Shown: positions 38,451-48,435 of the stretch, in pieces | Layout: the number at the start of each line of letters is the position of its first letter | Numbering within the stretch: the stretch's first letter is position 1 | Source of the DNA: Gammaproteobacteria bacterium | Lineage (GTDB): Bacteria; Pseudomonadota; Gammaproteobacteria; Methylococcales; Methylomonadaceae | DNA: 64,000 nucleotides | Assembly: GCA_018830325.1 (NCBI GenBank) | Contig: JAHJSQ010000083.1 | Coordinates: forward strand, 1-64,000 | Reading direction: 5' to 3' | Notes under the pieces: generated by a model | Database searches by the model: none | Seen by the model: the letters and a program-made list of their open reading frames with translations, nothing else | Told to the model about the DNA's origin: nothing | Program-made: the position numbers and the translations under genes

Positions 38451-39188
38451 TCATCCCAGGCACCTTATCCATTGGACCGTCACATTGTCGCTGTGGCCTC
38501 TTGCCCTGAGTACCGTCAATCGGGCAAATTTCCCTAGTTCGATTTTACCGCTATCGGGTTGTGCTAAATCGAGTAATTCGGCGGGTTTAACGTACTCCCA
38601 GAAGCCGTCTGTACATAAGAGAAATGTTTCGCCCAGTTTTATTGGGGGGTAAACATGGATTTCGGGTAGATGGGTTTGCTGGATATTTACACTACGCGTC
38701 AATTGGTTTTGCTCAGGGTGCAAGCCCATTTCTTGTTCGGTTATTGATCCTTCGTCCAACAGTTGCTGCGTGATTGAATGGTCTTTCGTACGCCATAGAA
38801 CTTTATTCGCATTCATCCGGTAAATTCGGGAGTCGCCGCAATGCGCTGTGATTGTTTGATTCGGGTCGATATAGAGTAATGCGCAGGTGGTATGCGCTTC
38901 CGATGCGGATGGATCGTTGCCGAAAAGCTTTTTCATTTCTTCGACTGCTGATTTAAACCATGCCGTCATGGTTTCATCGGGAGCTTGAGCAAGATGACTC
39001 CGGTGCTGATGGACTAATTTTAATAAGCCTTGGCAAAAATATCGGGAAGCTTTTTCACCCGACTGATGGCCTCCGAGTCCGTCGGCAACAATAAACAAGG
39101 CATAGTCGTCTTGTATAATGCGCCCCATCGAATCTTGATTAACTTCTCGGTCGCCGGCCGAGGTTAATTGAAAGCATTGTAATTTCAT
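38451..39188 (-). CDS. PP2C-type protein Ser/Thr phosphatase
   Basis: A 245-aa cytosolic metal-dependent phosphatase. Motifs are GDREVNQDSM, FIVADGLGGHQSGEKAS, AHCGDSRIYR, CTDGFWEYV and GHSDNVTV, so the metal-binding Asp residues of the family are complete. PP2C enzymes reverse Ser/Thr phosphorylation or act as anti-anti-sigma regulators. No matching kinase or FHA gene is adjacent. The gene starts 3 nt after pdxJ and therefore is probably last in the rpoE-to-pdxJ series, the position where acpS is often found in related bacteria. Confidence 0.92.
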   Translation of the reverse strand: MKLQCFQLTSAGDREVNQDSMGRIIQDDYALFIVADGLGGHQSGEKASRYFCQGLLKLVHQHRSHLAQAPDETMTAWFKSAVEEMKKLFGNDPSASEAHTTCALLYIDPNQTITAHCGDSRIYRMNANKVLWRTKDHSITQQLLDEGSITEQEMGLHPEQNQLTRSVNIQQTHLPEIHVYPPIKLGETFLLCTDGFWEYVKPAELLDLAQPDSGKIELGKFARLTVLRARGHSDNVTVQWIRCLG

Positions 39189-39191
39189 CGG

Positions 39192-39947
39192 TTATCTAGC
39201 GATCAAGCTTTGTAATCGGGCTTGCCGCATCAATTGTTTGAGATCGCCGATGGTTTTGGCTAAACCGGAGAAAACCGCTTGGGCGATAATGGCATGGCCG
39301 ATATTTAATTCGACAATTTCAGGGATTTTGCAAATCGCTTCGACATTGTGAAAATTGAGTCCGTGTCCGGCATTGACCTGTAATCCGGCGCTGTTTGCGT
39401 ATTGCGCGGCCGATTGAATGCGCTTTAGCTCGTCGGAGCGAATGCTTGATGTTTCCGCATCGGCATAACGCCCGGTATGCAATTCTACGACTGGCGCGCC
39501 CGCTTTCACAGCAGCGTCGATTTGACGCCGATCCGGGTCGATGAATAAGGAGACTTCGATTCCGGCCTCGCCGAGCCGAAGGCAGACATCGTTCATGCGG
39601 AATTGATTTTCGGCCACGTTCAGACCGCCCTCGGTAGTCAGTTCCTCGCGCTTTTCCGGAACGAGGCAGCAAGCGTAAGGTTTGACTTTGAGCGCAATTG
39701 CAATCATTTCGTCGGTGACGGCCATTTCCAAGTTCAGTCTGCTGTGGATAATGTCGCGCAGTAGATAAATATCCCGGTCTTGAATATGTCTGCGATCCTC
39801 GCGCAAATGAGCAGTAATACCGTCCGCGCCGGCTTGTTCGGCGATCAATGCGGCTTGGATCGGGTCAGGGTACTGAGTACCTCTAGCTTGCCTTAACGTG
39901 GCAATATGGTCGATGTTGACGCCAAGTAGAATATCGTTGTTGTTCAT
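39192..39947 (-). CDS. pdxJ: Pyridoxine 5'-phosphate synthase
   Basis: A 251-aa TIM-barrel enzyme that joins 1-deoxyxylulose 5-phosphate and 3-amino-2-oxopropyl phosphate to form pyridoxine 5'-phosphate. [20 protein letters not shown] is the N-terminal signature. HLREDRRHI and ELHTGRYAD supply catalytic residues, and [12 protein letters not shown] matches the phosphate site. Its start overlaps the recO stop by 4 nt. Confidence 0.97.
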   Translation of the reverse strand: MNNNDILLGVNIDHIATLRQARGTQYPDPIQAALIAEQAGADGITAHLREDRRHIQDRDIYLLRDIIHSRLNLEMAVTDEMIAIALKVKPYACCLVPEKREELTTEGGLNVAENQFRMNDVCLRLGEAGIEVSLFIDPDRRQIDAAVKAGAPVVELHTGRYADAETSSIRSDELKRIQSAAQYANSAGLQVNAGHGLNFHNVEAICKIPEIVELNIGHAIIAQAVFSGLAKTIGDLKQLMRQARLQSLIAR

Positions 39948-40654
39948 GAATGCGAGTGTTTGAGGATTTTGGAAATAACCTCTCGGCTTTTGAGTGGCTT
40001 CCCATTCAAATGAAAATTAATTGCCGAGCGCATGATTTTTTTAGCCTCGGTCAGAGTGGCGCTGTCCGGGAATGAGCGTGCTTCCAGTGCGAGGAAAGTA
40101 CTTCCCGCAAAATCTCCTTGCTCCGATTCGACCGGTCCCGATTCGGCATTGAAACGGTATTTCTTACTGGGCGAAACCGGATGATGAAGGTTGTCTACAT
40201 CGAACTGCAAGCCATAACCGACTTGTGTCAGCAGGTTAAGTTCAAAAACCCGGAGTACGGGTTCCAGGTCTGAGGTATTCGATAGCTGGCTTAAGGCATT
40301 TTGATAAAGTAGAAACACTTCGGGGTGTGGATCGAAAGGGTGCAGAAAATAAGTGACCAGTTCATTGATATAAAACCCGCTGTACAGTGCGAGATTATGC
40401 AGTTTCGGTGCCGTTTGCCAGGGTTCGATGTGCGTCAGAGTTTTTAAGTCCGATTTGCCGGAAAATGATAATAGTACAGGAACAAACGGACGAATAAAGG
40501 GGCCTAGTTTCGATTTCGGTATTCTGACGCCTTTCGCTAGAACCGAGAGCCGGCCGAAATCCCGAGTCAATACCTCAGCGATCAGGCTGGTTTCCCGGAA
40601 GTTCCGGTGGTGCAGGATAAAAGCCGGTTGCAACGAAACAACAGTCTCAATCAT
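39944..40654 (-). CDS. recO: DNA repair protein RecO
   Basis: A 236-aa recombination mediator of the RecFOR pathway. It loads RecA on single-stranded DNA and anneals strands. The N-terminal OB-fold starts with [20 protein letters not shown] and [11 protein letters not shown]. No Cys cluster is present, as in other proteobacterial RecO without a zinc site. The start overlaps era by 8 nt, and pdxJ overlaps its end by 4 nt, so translation is tightly coupled. Confidence 0.94.
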   Translation of the reverse strand: MIETVVSLQPAFILHHRNFRETSLIAEVLTRDFGRLSVLAKGVRIPKSKLGPFIRPFVPVLLSFSGKSDLKTLTHIEPWQTAPKLHNLALYSGFYINELVTYFLHPFDPHPEVFLLYQNALSQLSNTSDLEPVLRVFELNLLTQVGYGLQFDVDNLHHPVSPSKKYRFNAESGPVESEQGDFAGSTFLALEARSFPDSATLTEAKKIMRSAINFHLNGKPLKSREVISKILKHSHS

Positions 40655-41528
40655 TAAAGCCCAGGCTTCGCAACGCTCGGTCGTTGTCGGACCAGCCTTG
40701 TTTGATTTTTACCCATAACTGTAAATAAACTTTTTGATCGATTAGTTTTTCGATATCGAGCCGGGCATCGGAACCGATTTTTTTGAGCATTTCGCCTTGT
40801 TTCCCGATCACGATACTTTTTTGCGAGCTACGCTCGACCCAAATCACGGCATAGATTTTAGTGATTTCGGGGTTTTCTTCATAGCGTTCGATTTCGACAG
40901 TCAACGAATAAGGCAATTCGTCGCCCAGTCGGCGGGTCAATTTTTCTCGAATGATTTCAGCGGTTAAAAAGCGTTCCGGACGGTCGGTAATCTGATCCTC
41001 CGGATAAATGGGGTCGCGTTCCGGCAGCAACTCCATGACGAGTTTTTCCAGTTGTTGCAGGTTGGTTTTTTTTAGCGCGGAAATCGGGATGATGTGTTCG
41101 AAAGCAAAGCGCTGTTGGGCTTCGGCAAAAAATGCCAACAGAGTATCTCTGTCTTTGATTTTATCGACTTTATTAACCGCTAGAATGACCGGTAAGCCGG
41201 CTTGCTCCAGTTTTTTGAAAATCAAATCGTCATAAGGCTGCCAGGAAAGTCCATCGATTAACCAAACGATGACCTCGACGCCGACCAAAGTGGTTTCCGC
41301 TGTTCGATTGAGATAACGATTGAGTGCGCGTTTTTCGTTATCGTGCATTCCGGGAGTATCGACATAGATCGCTTGGCCGGTTTCGGTTGTATTGATGCCG
41401 AGAATGCGGTGCCTGGTCGTTTGTGGCTTTCGTGATGTAATGCTGATTTTTTGGCCTAGCAAATGATTCATCAGCGTGGATTTGCCGACGTTGGGTCGGC
41501 CGATTAACGCAACATAGCCGCATTTCAT
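40647..41528 (-). CDS. era: GTPase Era
   Basis: A 293-aa essential GTPase for 16S rRNA processing and 30S maturation. The ATG at 41528 ([18 protein letters not shown]) overlaps the rnc stop as ATGA. Motifs are [16 protein letters not shown] and NKVDK. A KH domain at the C-terminus has SQKSIVIGKQGEMLKKIGSD. Longer readings would start inside rnc and are not credible. Confidence 0.97.
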   Translation of the reverse strand: MKCGYVALIGRPNVGKSTLMNHLLGQKISITSRKPQTTRHRILGINTTETGQAIYVDTPGMHDNEKRALNRYLNRTAETTLVGVEVIVWLIDGLSWQPYDDLIFKKLEQAGLPVILAVNKVDKIKDRDTLLAFFAEAQQRFAFEHIIPISALKKTNLQQLEKLVMELLPERDPIYPEDQITDRPERFLTAEIIREKLTRRLGDELPYSLTVEIERYEENPEITKIYAVIWVERSSQKSIVIGKQGEMLKKIGSDARLDIEKLIDQKVYLQLWVKIKQGWSDNDRALRSLGFND

Positions 41529-42208
41529 GATTGTTCTCGCTTCAATAGCGCCAGCATTTGCTCTGCGGCATCTTGTTCGGCTTTTTTTCTTGATACGCCG
41601 GAACCGATACACGATTTTCCCGATAATGGAATCGTGCATTTCACTTTAAACGTTTGTTCATGCGGTAAGCCGGACATCGTTGTTAAGGTGTAGTCGGGTA
41701 AGTCCAGTTTTTTTGATTGCATCAATTCCTGCAATTGTGTTTTTGGGTCTTTTTGCCAATTATCGAGCGATAAGCTGTCGAGTCTGTCCTGCAGCATATC
41801 CAGAACCCATTGCCGACAAATTTCAATGCCTTGGTCCTTAAACAAGGCGCCGATAATCGCCTCGACAGCGTCGGATAGGATCGAGTCGCGTCGATAACCG
41901 CCGCTTTTCAGTTCCCCCGAGCCAAGGATTAAATAATCGCCTATATTAAGCTTTCTTGCCAAGTCAGCGAGCGCACCCTGATTGACAAGGCTGGCTCTGA
42001 GTCTACTTAAAACGCCTTCGCTGGCTTCCGGAAACATTTCGTGCAGTTTCTCGGCGACCACGAAGCCAAGAATCGAGTCGCCTAGAAATTCCAGTCGCTC
42101 GTTATTATGCGCTCCCATACTGCGATGGGTCAGCGCCATTTTAAACAACTGCATGTTATTGAAGTGCAAACCCAGTTTTTTACAAAGTATCTCAGGGTCT
42201 CTCGTCAC
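41525..42208 (-). CDS. rnc: Ribonuclease III
   Basis: A 227-aa double-strand-specific endonuclease for rRNA and mRNA processing. The catalytic signature is NERLEFLGDSILGFVVAEKL, followed by the second acidic site SDAVEAIIGAL. The dsRNA-binding domain is at about 155-225 (DPKTQLQELMQSKKLDLPDY, SGVSRKKAEQDAAEQML). The start is a GTG that overlaps the previous stop (GTGA), and era follows with an ATGA overlap. Confidence 0.97.
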   Translation of the reverse strand: MTRDPEILCKKLGLHFNNMQLFKMALTHRSMGAHNNERLEFLGDSILGFVVAEKLHEMFPEASEGVLSRLRASLVNQGALADLARKLNIGDYLILGSGELKSGGYRRDSILSDAVEAIIGALFKDQGIEICRQWVLDMLQDRLDSLSLDNWQKDPKTQLQELMQSKKLDLPDYTLTTMSGLPHEQTFKVKCTIPLSGKSCIGSGVSRKKAEQDAAEQMLALLKREQS

Positions 42209-42582
42209 TCTACACCCACCTCAATGACTTCATTAAACTCGACGAGTACACTCAAGTTACCGACAATCTTTTCGACGACTTCATAATCGATTTCAACTTT
42301 CAAATAATTGCCTTGTTTGGTTATTTTGACATCATCCTTTGTGACGTTATAAACGTAATTGAGGTTAAAGCGCTTGTCCAAGGCATTCCAAACTTCGTTT
42401 TTATTTTTCGTTTGAATGTCGACAGTCTGTTTTAGGCCTGCCAGTGAATTGACTACTTTACTATGGTCTATATAGATTGGCGCGATTTTCAAAATCAACA
42501 GCGTAAAAAACGCGATCAAGCCCAGAAGCAATATAGTCGAAATGAGCGTTAATCCGGTTTGGCGTTGCAAGGAAGCTTTCAT
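42205..42582 (-). CDS. DUF4845 membrane protein
   Basis: A 125-aa protein with one N-terminal hydrophobic segment (LTLISTILLLGLIAFFTLLI, about 11-30) resembling a prepilin-like anchor. A small soluble domain follows (AGLKQTVDIQTKNKNEVWNA). It is the DUF4845 gene typically found between lepB and rnc in gammaproteobacteria; function is not established. The stop overlaps the GTG of rnc. Confidence 0.88.
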   Translation of the reverse strand: MKASLQRQTGLTLISTILLLGLIAFFTLLILKIAPIYIDHSKVVNSLAGLKQTVDIQTKNKNEVWNALDKRFNLNYVYNVTKDDVKITKQGNYLKVEIDYEVVEKIVGNLSVLVEFNEVIEVGVE

Positions 42583-42613
42583 AGTCGTCCCCTATAAGAT
42601 AAAAAATGGGATT

Positions 42614-43390
42614 TCATTGAATGATTGTGCCGATACGGTCGAAGCCGACGCCTTTATATTGCCAATCCCAGTTCATCCATATAAAAAATGCTTTCCCTAC
42701 TAGGTTTTGTTCGGGTACCGTGCCCCAATAGCGGCTGTCGTTGCTATTGTCGCGGTTATCGCCCATTACAAAAAAATGGCCTTCGGGTACAACATAAACG
42801 CCGTCAATCGAAGGCGCGCCGGGACTGATTAAAATGCTATGTTCGATACCGTTTAAATTCTCTAGAAAATGTTCGGTGCCGGTCATGCTTTCGCCTTGGC
42901 CGACGCCTTCATAAATGCCGAGTGAAACGCGTTTAACCGGATGGCCATTGATATAGAGGTTTTTTTTATCGTAAGCGACACGATCGCCCGGTAAGCCAAT
43001 GATGCGCTTGATGTAATCGACCGATGGTTGTTTAGGATAGCGGAATACGACGATATCGCCGCGTTGGGGTTGGCTCATTTCGACGACTTTTTTGTTAATG
43101 ACCGGTAGCCGTATGCCATAGGTAAACTTGTTTACCAAAATGAAATCACCGATCAGCAAGGTCGGCATCATCGACCCGGAAGGGATTCTAAACGGCTCAA
43201 CCAAAAACGATCTGAGCAGCAAAACGATCAACACGATCGGAAAAAACGAACGAGCATACTCGACTATAATCGGCTCGTTTTCCGGTGGCGGGTCGATGCT
43301 GGCGAATTTAAGGTAGGCTAAATAGCCGCCCCAAATCGCTCCGGTCAATAAAGTGGCGATCGCTAAAAAAAATGAAAAATCGAAATTCAT
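42614..43390 (-). CDS. lepB: Signal peptidase I
   Basis: A 258-aa inner-membrane protease that removes signal peptides from exported proteins. Two N-terminal membrane segments precede the catalytic Ser73 in IPSGSMMPTLLIGD. Lys128 is in DYIKRIIGLPGDRV. GHFFVMGDNRDNSNDSRYWG is the conserved box E. The ATG at 43390 is preferred over a TTG six bases upstream. It lies 66 nt after lepA, in the usual lepA-lepB order. Confidence 0.96.
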   Translation of the reverse strand: MNFDFSFFLAIATLLTGAIWGGYLAYLKFASIDPPPENEPIIVEYARSFFPIVLIVLLLRSFLVEPFRIPSGSMMPTLLIGDFILVNKFTYGIRLPVINKKVVEMSQPQRGDIVVFRYPKQPSVDYIKRIIGLPGDRVAYDKKNLYINGHPVKRVSLGIYEGVGQGESMTGTEHFLENLNGIEHSILISPGAPSIDGVYVVPEGHFFVMGDNRDNSNDSRYWGTVPEQNLVGKAFFIWMNWDWQYKGVGFDRIGTIIQ

Positions 43391-43456
43391 GGTCAAAGGT
43401 GCAAAAAGTGAAGAGCTGATTGGAGTATAAGGGGCGTCGGAGTATAAGAATAAAAG

Positions 43457-45256
43457 TTAGTCTTTGTTGACCTGAAGTACTGCAAGAAAAGCGTCTTGCG
43501 GAATTTCTATCTTGCCGACTTGTTTCATGCGTTTTTTACCGGCCTTTTGTTTTTCCAGGAGTTTTTTCTTACGAGTGATGTCTCCCCCGTAACATTTAGC
43601 AGTCACGTTTTTACGCATCGCTTTAACTGTCGACCGGGCAATGATTTTTGAACCGATCGCGGCTTGAATAGCAACTTCATACATCTGACGAGGAATCAGG
43701 TCCTTCATTTTTTCAACCAAATCGCGTCCGCGGTTTTGGCTGATGTCTCGATGAACGATGATCGACAGTGCGTCGACTTTTTCGCCGTTGATCAGGATAT
43801 CCAGTTTAATCAGCGAAGCTTCTTGAAAACGCAAGAACTCGTAATCGAATGAAGCAAAGCCGCGACTGGCCGATTTCAAACGATCGAAAAAATCCAGTAC
43901 GACTTCGCTTAACGGCAATTCATAATTCAATGAGACTTGTCGTCCGGCGTATTGCATGTCTTTTTGAATGCCGCGTTTTTCGATACATAGATTGATAACG
44001 TTACCCAAATAATCTTGAGGAACTAAAATATTGGCGCGGATAATCGGTTCTTTAATCGATGCGATCGCACCGATATCGGGCAATTTAGCCGGGTTGTCTA
44101 CCATTAAAACTTCCCCGTTGTGGGTGGTCACTTCGTAGACCACGGTCGGTGCCGTGGTTATCAGGTCGATATCGTATTCGCGCTCGAGTCGTTCCTGAAT
44201 AATTTCCATGTGCAGCATGCCGAGAAATCCGCAGCGGAAACCGAAACCCAGTGCTTGCGAAGTTTCAGGTTCGAATTGCAGCGAAGCGTCGTTTAATTGT
44301 AATTTGTTTAGCGCTTCACGCAGGTCTTCATAGTCGTCCGAAGATACCGGGTATAAGCCGGCGAATACGCGCGGCTGGACTTTTTGGAATCCGGCTAATG
44401 GCTTATCGGACGGGTTGTCGGTCGAAGTGATCGTATCGCCGACCGGAGCGCCGAAAATATCTTTGATCGAAGCGACCATGTAGCCGACTTCGCCGGTATT
44501 AAGGGTGTCTTTTTCCAATCGCTTCGGTGTAAACACGCCGACTTTGTCGACAAGAAATGACTTGCCGGTCGACATGATGGTGATTTTTTGTTTGCGGCGG
44601 ATGCTGCCGTTGACGATCCGAATCAGCGACACTACACCCAGATAGCTATCGAACCAAGAGTCGATGATTAGTGCTTGCAATGGTCCATTTTCGTCGCCGG
44701 AAGGCGGCGGGACCAATTGAACCAATTGTTCCAGCACGTCCTCGACACCGACGCCGGTTTTAGCGCTAATTTTGAGGGCATTATCGGCGGGAATACCGAT
44801 AACGTCTTCGATTTCAGCCATCACGCGTTCGGGTTCGGCGGACGGCAGATCGATTTTATTCAATACCGGGACAACTTCCAGACCTTGTTCGATCGCGGTA
44901 TAGCAATTCGCGACGCTTTGCGCTTCGACGCCTTGAGCGGCGTCAACGACCAATAATGCTCCTTCGCAGGCGGCTAGGGACCTTGAGACCTCGTAAGAAA
45001 AGTCGACATGTCCCGGAGTGTCGATGAAGTTCAGTTGATAGGTAATGCCGTCCTTGGCTTGGTAATTCAAGGTGACGCTTTGCGCCTTAATCGTAATGCC
45101 GCGTTCCCTCTCGATATCCATCGAATCGAGGACTTGGGCCGCCATTTCCCGGTTACTTAAGCCGCCGCATAGTTGAATGAAGCGGTCGGCCAGTGTCGAT
45201 TTGCCATGGTCGATATGCGCGATGATGGAAAAGTTTCTTATGTTTTTTAAATCCAC
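43457..45256 (-). CDS. lepA: Elongation factor 4 (LepA)
   Basis: A 599-aa ribosomal GTPase (EF4). G motifs are [15 protein letters not shown], the switch [10 protein letters not shown] and [10 protein letters not shown]. The LepA-specific C-terminal domain has [20 protein letters not shown]. The start is GTG, 2 nt after the mucD stop, so expression is probably coupled to the envelope-stress group. Confidence 0.97.
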   Translation of the reverse strand: MDLKNIRNFSIIAHIDHGKSTLADRFIQLCGGLSNREMAAQVLDSMDIERERGITIKAQSVTLNYQAKDGITYQLNFIDTPGHVDFSYEVSRSLAACEGALLVVDAAQGVEAQSVANCYTAIEQGLEVVPVLNKIDLPSAEPERVMAEIEDVIGIPADNALKISAKTGVGVEDVLEQLVQLVPPPSGDENGPLQALIIDSWFDSYLGVVSLIRIVNGSIRRKQKITIMSTGKSFLVDKVGVFTPKRLEKDTLNTGEVGYMVASIKDIFGAPVGDTITSTDNPSDKPLAGFQKVQPRVFAGLYPVSSDDYEDLREALNKLQLNDASLQFEPETSQALGFGFRCGFLGMLHMEIIQERLEREYDIDLITTAPTVVYEVTTHNGEVLMVDNPAKLPDIGAIASIKEPIIRANILVPQDYLGNVINLCIEKRGIQKDMQYAGRQVSLNYELPLSEVVLDFFDRLKSASRGFASFDYEFLRFQEASLIKLDILINGEKVDALSIIVHRDISQNRGRDLVEKMKDLIPRQMYEVAIQAAIGSKIIARSTVKAMRKNVTAKCYGGDITRKKKLLEKQKAGKKRMKQVGKIEIPQDAFLAVLQVNKD

Positions 45257-45258
45257 GT

Positions 45259-46656
45259 TTATTTATCTAGTTTAATGGCCAAAAAGACCGGGCTGCCCCG
45301 CCGCTGTATTAATACAGCAATCGATTGGCCGGCCGGAAGATTTTTGACTATTCTATCAAAATCAGCCACATCTCGAATGACATTATTAGCGATCCTTAAA
45401 ATGACGTCGCCGCGTTGGATACCGACTTGGGCAGCCGGTCCCTTGCCGACATTCTGAACTAACACGCCGTTTTTCAAGACTTGAGTTTGTTCGCGTTGTT
45501 CTTCATTCAGGTTACTGACGCTGATGCCGAGGCGATTGTCCGGTTTCGGTGCGGCTTTCGTGGCGGCTTGCTGAACATCCTCTTCCGGTAGTAATCCGAT
45601 TTTAACGCTAACCACTTTTTTATCGCCTTGGCGAATCACGGTGAGTTTGGATTTTTCATTGATCGGGCTCATGCCTACTAGTGGCGGCAGGTCTCCGGAT
45701 GTTTCTATTTTCTGACCATTGAACTCGACAATGATATCGCCTATTTGAAGATCGGCAGCTTCCGCCGGACTTTGGGCAATAATTTTGGCGATCAAGGCGC
45801 CGACAGGACGTTTCATGCCGAACGATTCGGCCAACTCTCGGGTGACATCTTGAATTTGCACGCCGAGCCAGCCGCGCGATACGCTACCTTTAGTTTTGAG
45901 CTGGTCGACGACGTTCATGACGACATCCATTGGGATTGCGAAAGAAAGCCCCATGAATCCGCCGGTCCGGCTGTAGATTTGGGAGTTGATACCGACCACT
46001 TTGCCTTCCATGTTGAATAATGGGCCGCCCGAATTACCCGGATTTATTGCAACATCGGTTTGAATGAACGGAATATAATTTCCGCCGGGCAGGCTGCGGC
46101 CTTTTGCGCTAACGATGCCGGCGGTGACCGACTGTTCGAAACCGAATGGCGACCCGATCGCAAGTACCCATTCGCCGACCTGCAATTTTTCAGGGGAGCC
46201 GATGGCAACCGAAGGTAAATCTTCAGCATCGATTTTTAACAGTGCGACATCGGTTCGTGAGTCCGACCCGATCAGTTTAGCGACTAATTCGCGTCTGTCG
46301 GTTAGTTTAACGACGATTTCATCAGCGTCCTTGACGACATGATGGTTGGTCAGCACATAACCGTCGCCGGAAATGATAAATCCTGACCCTAACGAATTAG
46401 TTTCCCTGGGAATCATGCCGCCTCCCGGCCCTTGGAAGAAATGTTTGAATAACTCTTCCAGTTCCGGAGGAATGCCTTCTGGTAGTTGAGGCTCTCCGGG
46501 AAAGCCCGTTACTTCATTCTCCGGGGCTTTTTGGGAGGTGCTGATATTGACCACGGCTTTGCCATTATCCTGGACCATCCCGGTAAAGTCGGGCAGTTGC
46601 GCTGCAGCGTTTTGAATGAACAACAAGCTTAATAATAAGAGTCCATAAATTTTCAT
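45259..46656 (-). CDS. mucD: Periplasmic serine protease Do/MucD (DegQ-like)
   Basis: A 465-aa periplasmic trypsin-like protease with two PDZ domains, acting on misfolded envelope proteins. A signal peptide ([19 protein letters not shown]) is seen when the ATG at 46656 is used; GGAGG lies 10 nt upstream. Catalytic motifs are TNHHVVKDA (His), DVALLKID (Asp) and [11 protein letters not shown] (Ser). PDZ1 begins about residue 270 and PDZ2 about 370. It is the last of the rpoE-mucA-mucB-mucD order. 245 nt of non-coding DNA separate it from mucB, where mucC/rseC might have been. Confidence 0.94.
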   Translation of the reverse strand: MKIYGLLLLSLLFIQNAAAQLPDFTGMVQDNGKAVVNISTSQKAPENEVTGFPGEPQLPEGIPPELEELFKHFFQGPGGGMIPRETNSLGSGFIISGDGYVLTNHHVVKDADEIVVKLTDRRELVAKLIGSDSRTDVALLKIDAEDLPSVAIGSPEKLQVGEWVLAIGSPFGFEQSVTAGIVSAKGRSLPGGNYIPFIQTDVAINPGNSGGPLFNMEGKVVGINSQIYSRTGGFMGLSFAIPMDVVMNVVDQLKTKGSVSRGWLGVQIQDVTRELAESFGMKRPVGALIAKIIAQSPAEAADLQIGDIIVEFNGQKIETSGDLPPLVGMSPINEKSKLTVIRQGDKKVVSVKIGLLPEEDVQQAATKAAPKPDNRLGISVSNLNEEQREQTQVLKNGVLVQNVGKGPAAQVGIQRGDVILRIANNVIRDVADFDRIVKNLPAGQSIAVLIQRRGSPVFLAIKLDK

Positions 46657-46901
46657 AGAGTGATAGCCTCCGGGTAAACTCATGATGGATCGTCGGGAAT
46701 TATAGGTCATTTAGATAGCGTATTTTGTACAGGGCAGGGTGATCTTACCGTTAGCTTTCGAAAAGCGCACTGGACCGATTAATTGGCCTTGCGATATCGA
46801 CGTCGGGAAATCGCTTACTTGGTAAATGAGTTGAGTGGTGTTGTGAAATTATTTCAATGCACGCCGGTTTACTATATAGATACGTTGAGCAATGGCAAAA
46901 T

Positions 46902-47864
46902 TTATTGGATATCCGTGCGAAGCTCAACGCCTTCCGCGATATACCTGACGGTTTCTTCGGGTACTTCTCCCATTACGGTGACCACATGATCGTCGATGAT
47001 TCGGCTAAATGCATTGACAGAGTCGGTTGAGCGAGCGCCAAGCTCAATATTAGCACCTTTATTTTCAAGATAAACCGATACAGACGAAAATCCATCCGAT
47101 AAGAGCAAGTGTTCCACTGGGCGATTACTGCCCTGCATTGTCATTTGCACGAAAAATTGCTGACGGAAGCCGCCGGGGACTTGTTTTAAAACAAATCCCG
47201 CGGTTTCAAAAGACATGGGTTGCCGGTTATGAATGCGTTCTACCTCTTTATCCAAGAGAGCGGAGTCGACATCGATAAAAGGCAAGCTAGGTTTGACTTC
47301 AAGTTCGGTAAATACAACCTGCTCGATGGTGTTGCCCGAGCGGTCGTAAACTTCAACCTTTAATGGTAAATATTGTCCGATGTCTATCCAGATTCGGCGT
47401 GCATAACGATACTGGTCCTTTGGAGAAATATCCAGGATTCTTGTTGGCAGCATGGCTACTTGCTCTTCGCCGGAAAACGTAAATTGATAATACGCTTCCA
47501 AGCCATTTAATTGCTCGGGTAAATCGATTAAAAAAGACCGAGCGGCAGGTCTGTGATCGACAATAACTTTAGAGGTTTCAGGGAAGAAGCAGCTGACTTT
47601 ATCGGCATCCCTAATGGTTTCTCGCAAAGGAGAGTTTACCGAAACTAAGCGTTCTTGTCCTGTGCCATTGGTCGAGGCATGTGAATATTTTAAGACATTA
47701 AGCTTGCCGTTTCTTAAAAAAGCCACTGTACCTTGGTAATTAAGGTGTTTCATTGCTTGCTGCATTTTCAAAAGCGAATGCTCAGGCGACTGCTTGGCAT
47801 CGATTTCGGCGGCAAACGCGGATGCGGCCGTCAGCGATAAAACAAAACTTAAAACTTTCAACAC
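46902..47864 (-). CDS. mucB: Sigma-E regulatory protein MucB/RseB
   Basis: A 320-aa periplasmic protein that binds the anti-sigma factor MucA/RseA and shields it from cleavage until envelope stress. The start is a GTG at 47864, 4 nt after the mucA stop, because AGGA lies 8 nt before it and the resulting signal VLSFVLSLTAASAFA is typical. Longer readings begin inside mucA. Family blocks MQQAMKHLNYQGTVAFLRNG and RYARRIWIDIGQYLPLK are present. Confidence 0.92.
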   Translation of the reverse strand: MLKVLSFVLSLTAASAFAAEIDAKQSPEHSLLKMQQAMKHLNYQGTVAFLRNGKLNVLKYSHASTNGTGQERLVSVNSPLRETIRDADKVSCFFPETSKVIVDHRPAARSFLIDLPEQLNGLEAYYQFTFSGEEQVAMLPTRILDISPKDQYRYARRIWIDIGQYLPLKVEVYDRSGNTIEQVVFTELEVKPSLPFIDVDSALLDKEVERIHNRQPMSFETAGFVLKQVPGGFRQQFFVQMTMQGSNRPVEHLLLSDGFSSVSVYLENKGANIELGARSTDSVNAFSRIIDDHVVTVMGEVPEETVRYIAEGVELRTDIQ

Positions 47865-47868
47865 GCGA

Positions 47869-48423
47869 TTATTCCTGCTGATACTGAACGGTCCGCGCAT
47901 AAGGCTGAAGATTGACTGCCCCATCTATGTAGCGGCTGCTGTTATGAGCTTGAAGGTATTTAATAAATCGGTTTCTCGTCAATTCCTTTTCGGATGGATG
48001 GTCAAGGGGCGGCTGAGGGTCCTGCAGTTCGGCATTTCCCGCCATGGTTACCGATTGCGATTGAGCTAAGGGCATCATGTGCGGTTGTGATGATTGATTA
48101 ATCCCTTGAGAGACAAGTACTGCGACAGCAACTACAGAGGCCGCTAAGGCCGATATCGAGGCGTAAGATTTTTTAAAGGTTTTGCGTCGCGTTGCCAGAT
48201 AAACGGGCTCGGTTTGCAAGCTTCGGCTAATCCGTTGGGCAAAATCCGTATCGACAGGTACGAAGGTGTCGGATTTGAGCACATGGCTGATTGCTTCATA
48301 GCGGTGCAACTGTTGCTGTAAACCCGGTTGGGTTCGCATTTTTTTGAGTAAACTCAAGGATTCTTGATAATTGAGATCGTCATCAAGGAGTTGAGAAATT
48401 TTTTGATTTAGTTCATCGACCAT
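47869..48423 (-). CDS. mucA: Anti-sigma-E factor MucA/RseA
   Basis: A 184-aa inner-membrane protein. The N-terminal cytosolic domain (about 1-80, DELNQKISQLLDDDLNYQES) binds sigma-E. One membrane segment near 100-117 (SISALAASVVAVAVLVSQG) and a periplasmic tail follow. The ATG at 48423 (MVDELNQ) is used, 12 nt after rpoE; an adjacent TTG three bases upstream is also possible. Stress-triggered proteolysis would release RpoE. Confidence 0.92.
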   Translation of the reverse strand: MVDELNQKISQLLDDDLNYQESLSLLKKMRTQPGLQQQLHRYEAISHVLKSDTFVPVDTDFAQRISRSLQTEPVYLATRRKTFKKSYASISALAASVVAVAVLVSQGINQSSQPHMMPLAQSQSVTMAGNAELQDPQPPLDHPSEKELTRNRFIKYLQAHNSSRYIDGAVNLQPYARTVQYQQE

Positions 48424-48435
48424 CAAAAGTTACCG

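Noticed and set aside
46657..46901. A hidden rseC/mucC between mucB and mucD
   Set aside because: No frame of sufficient length with two membrane segments is present in this 245-nt gap.
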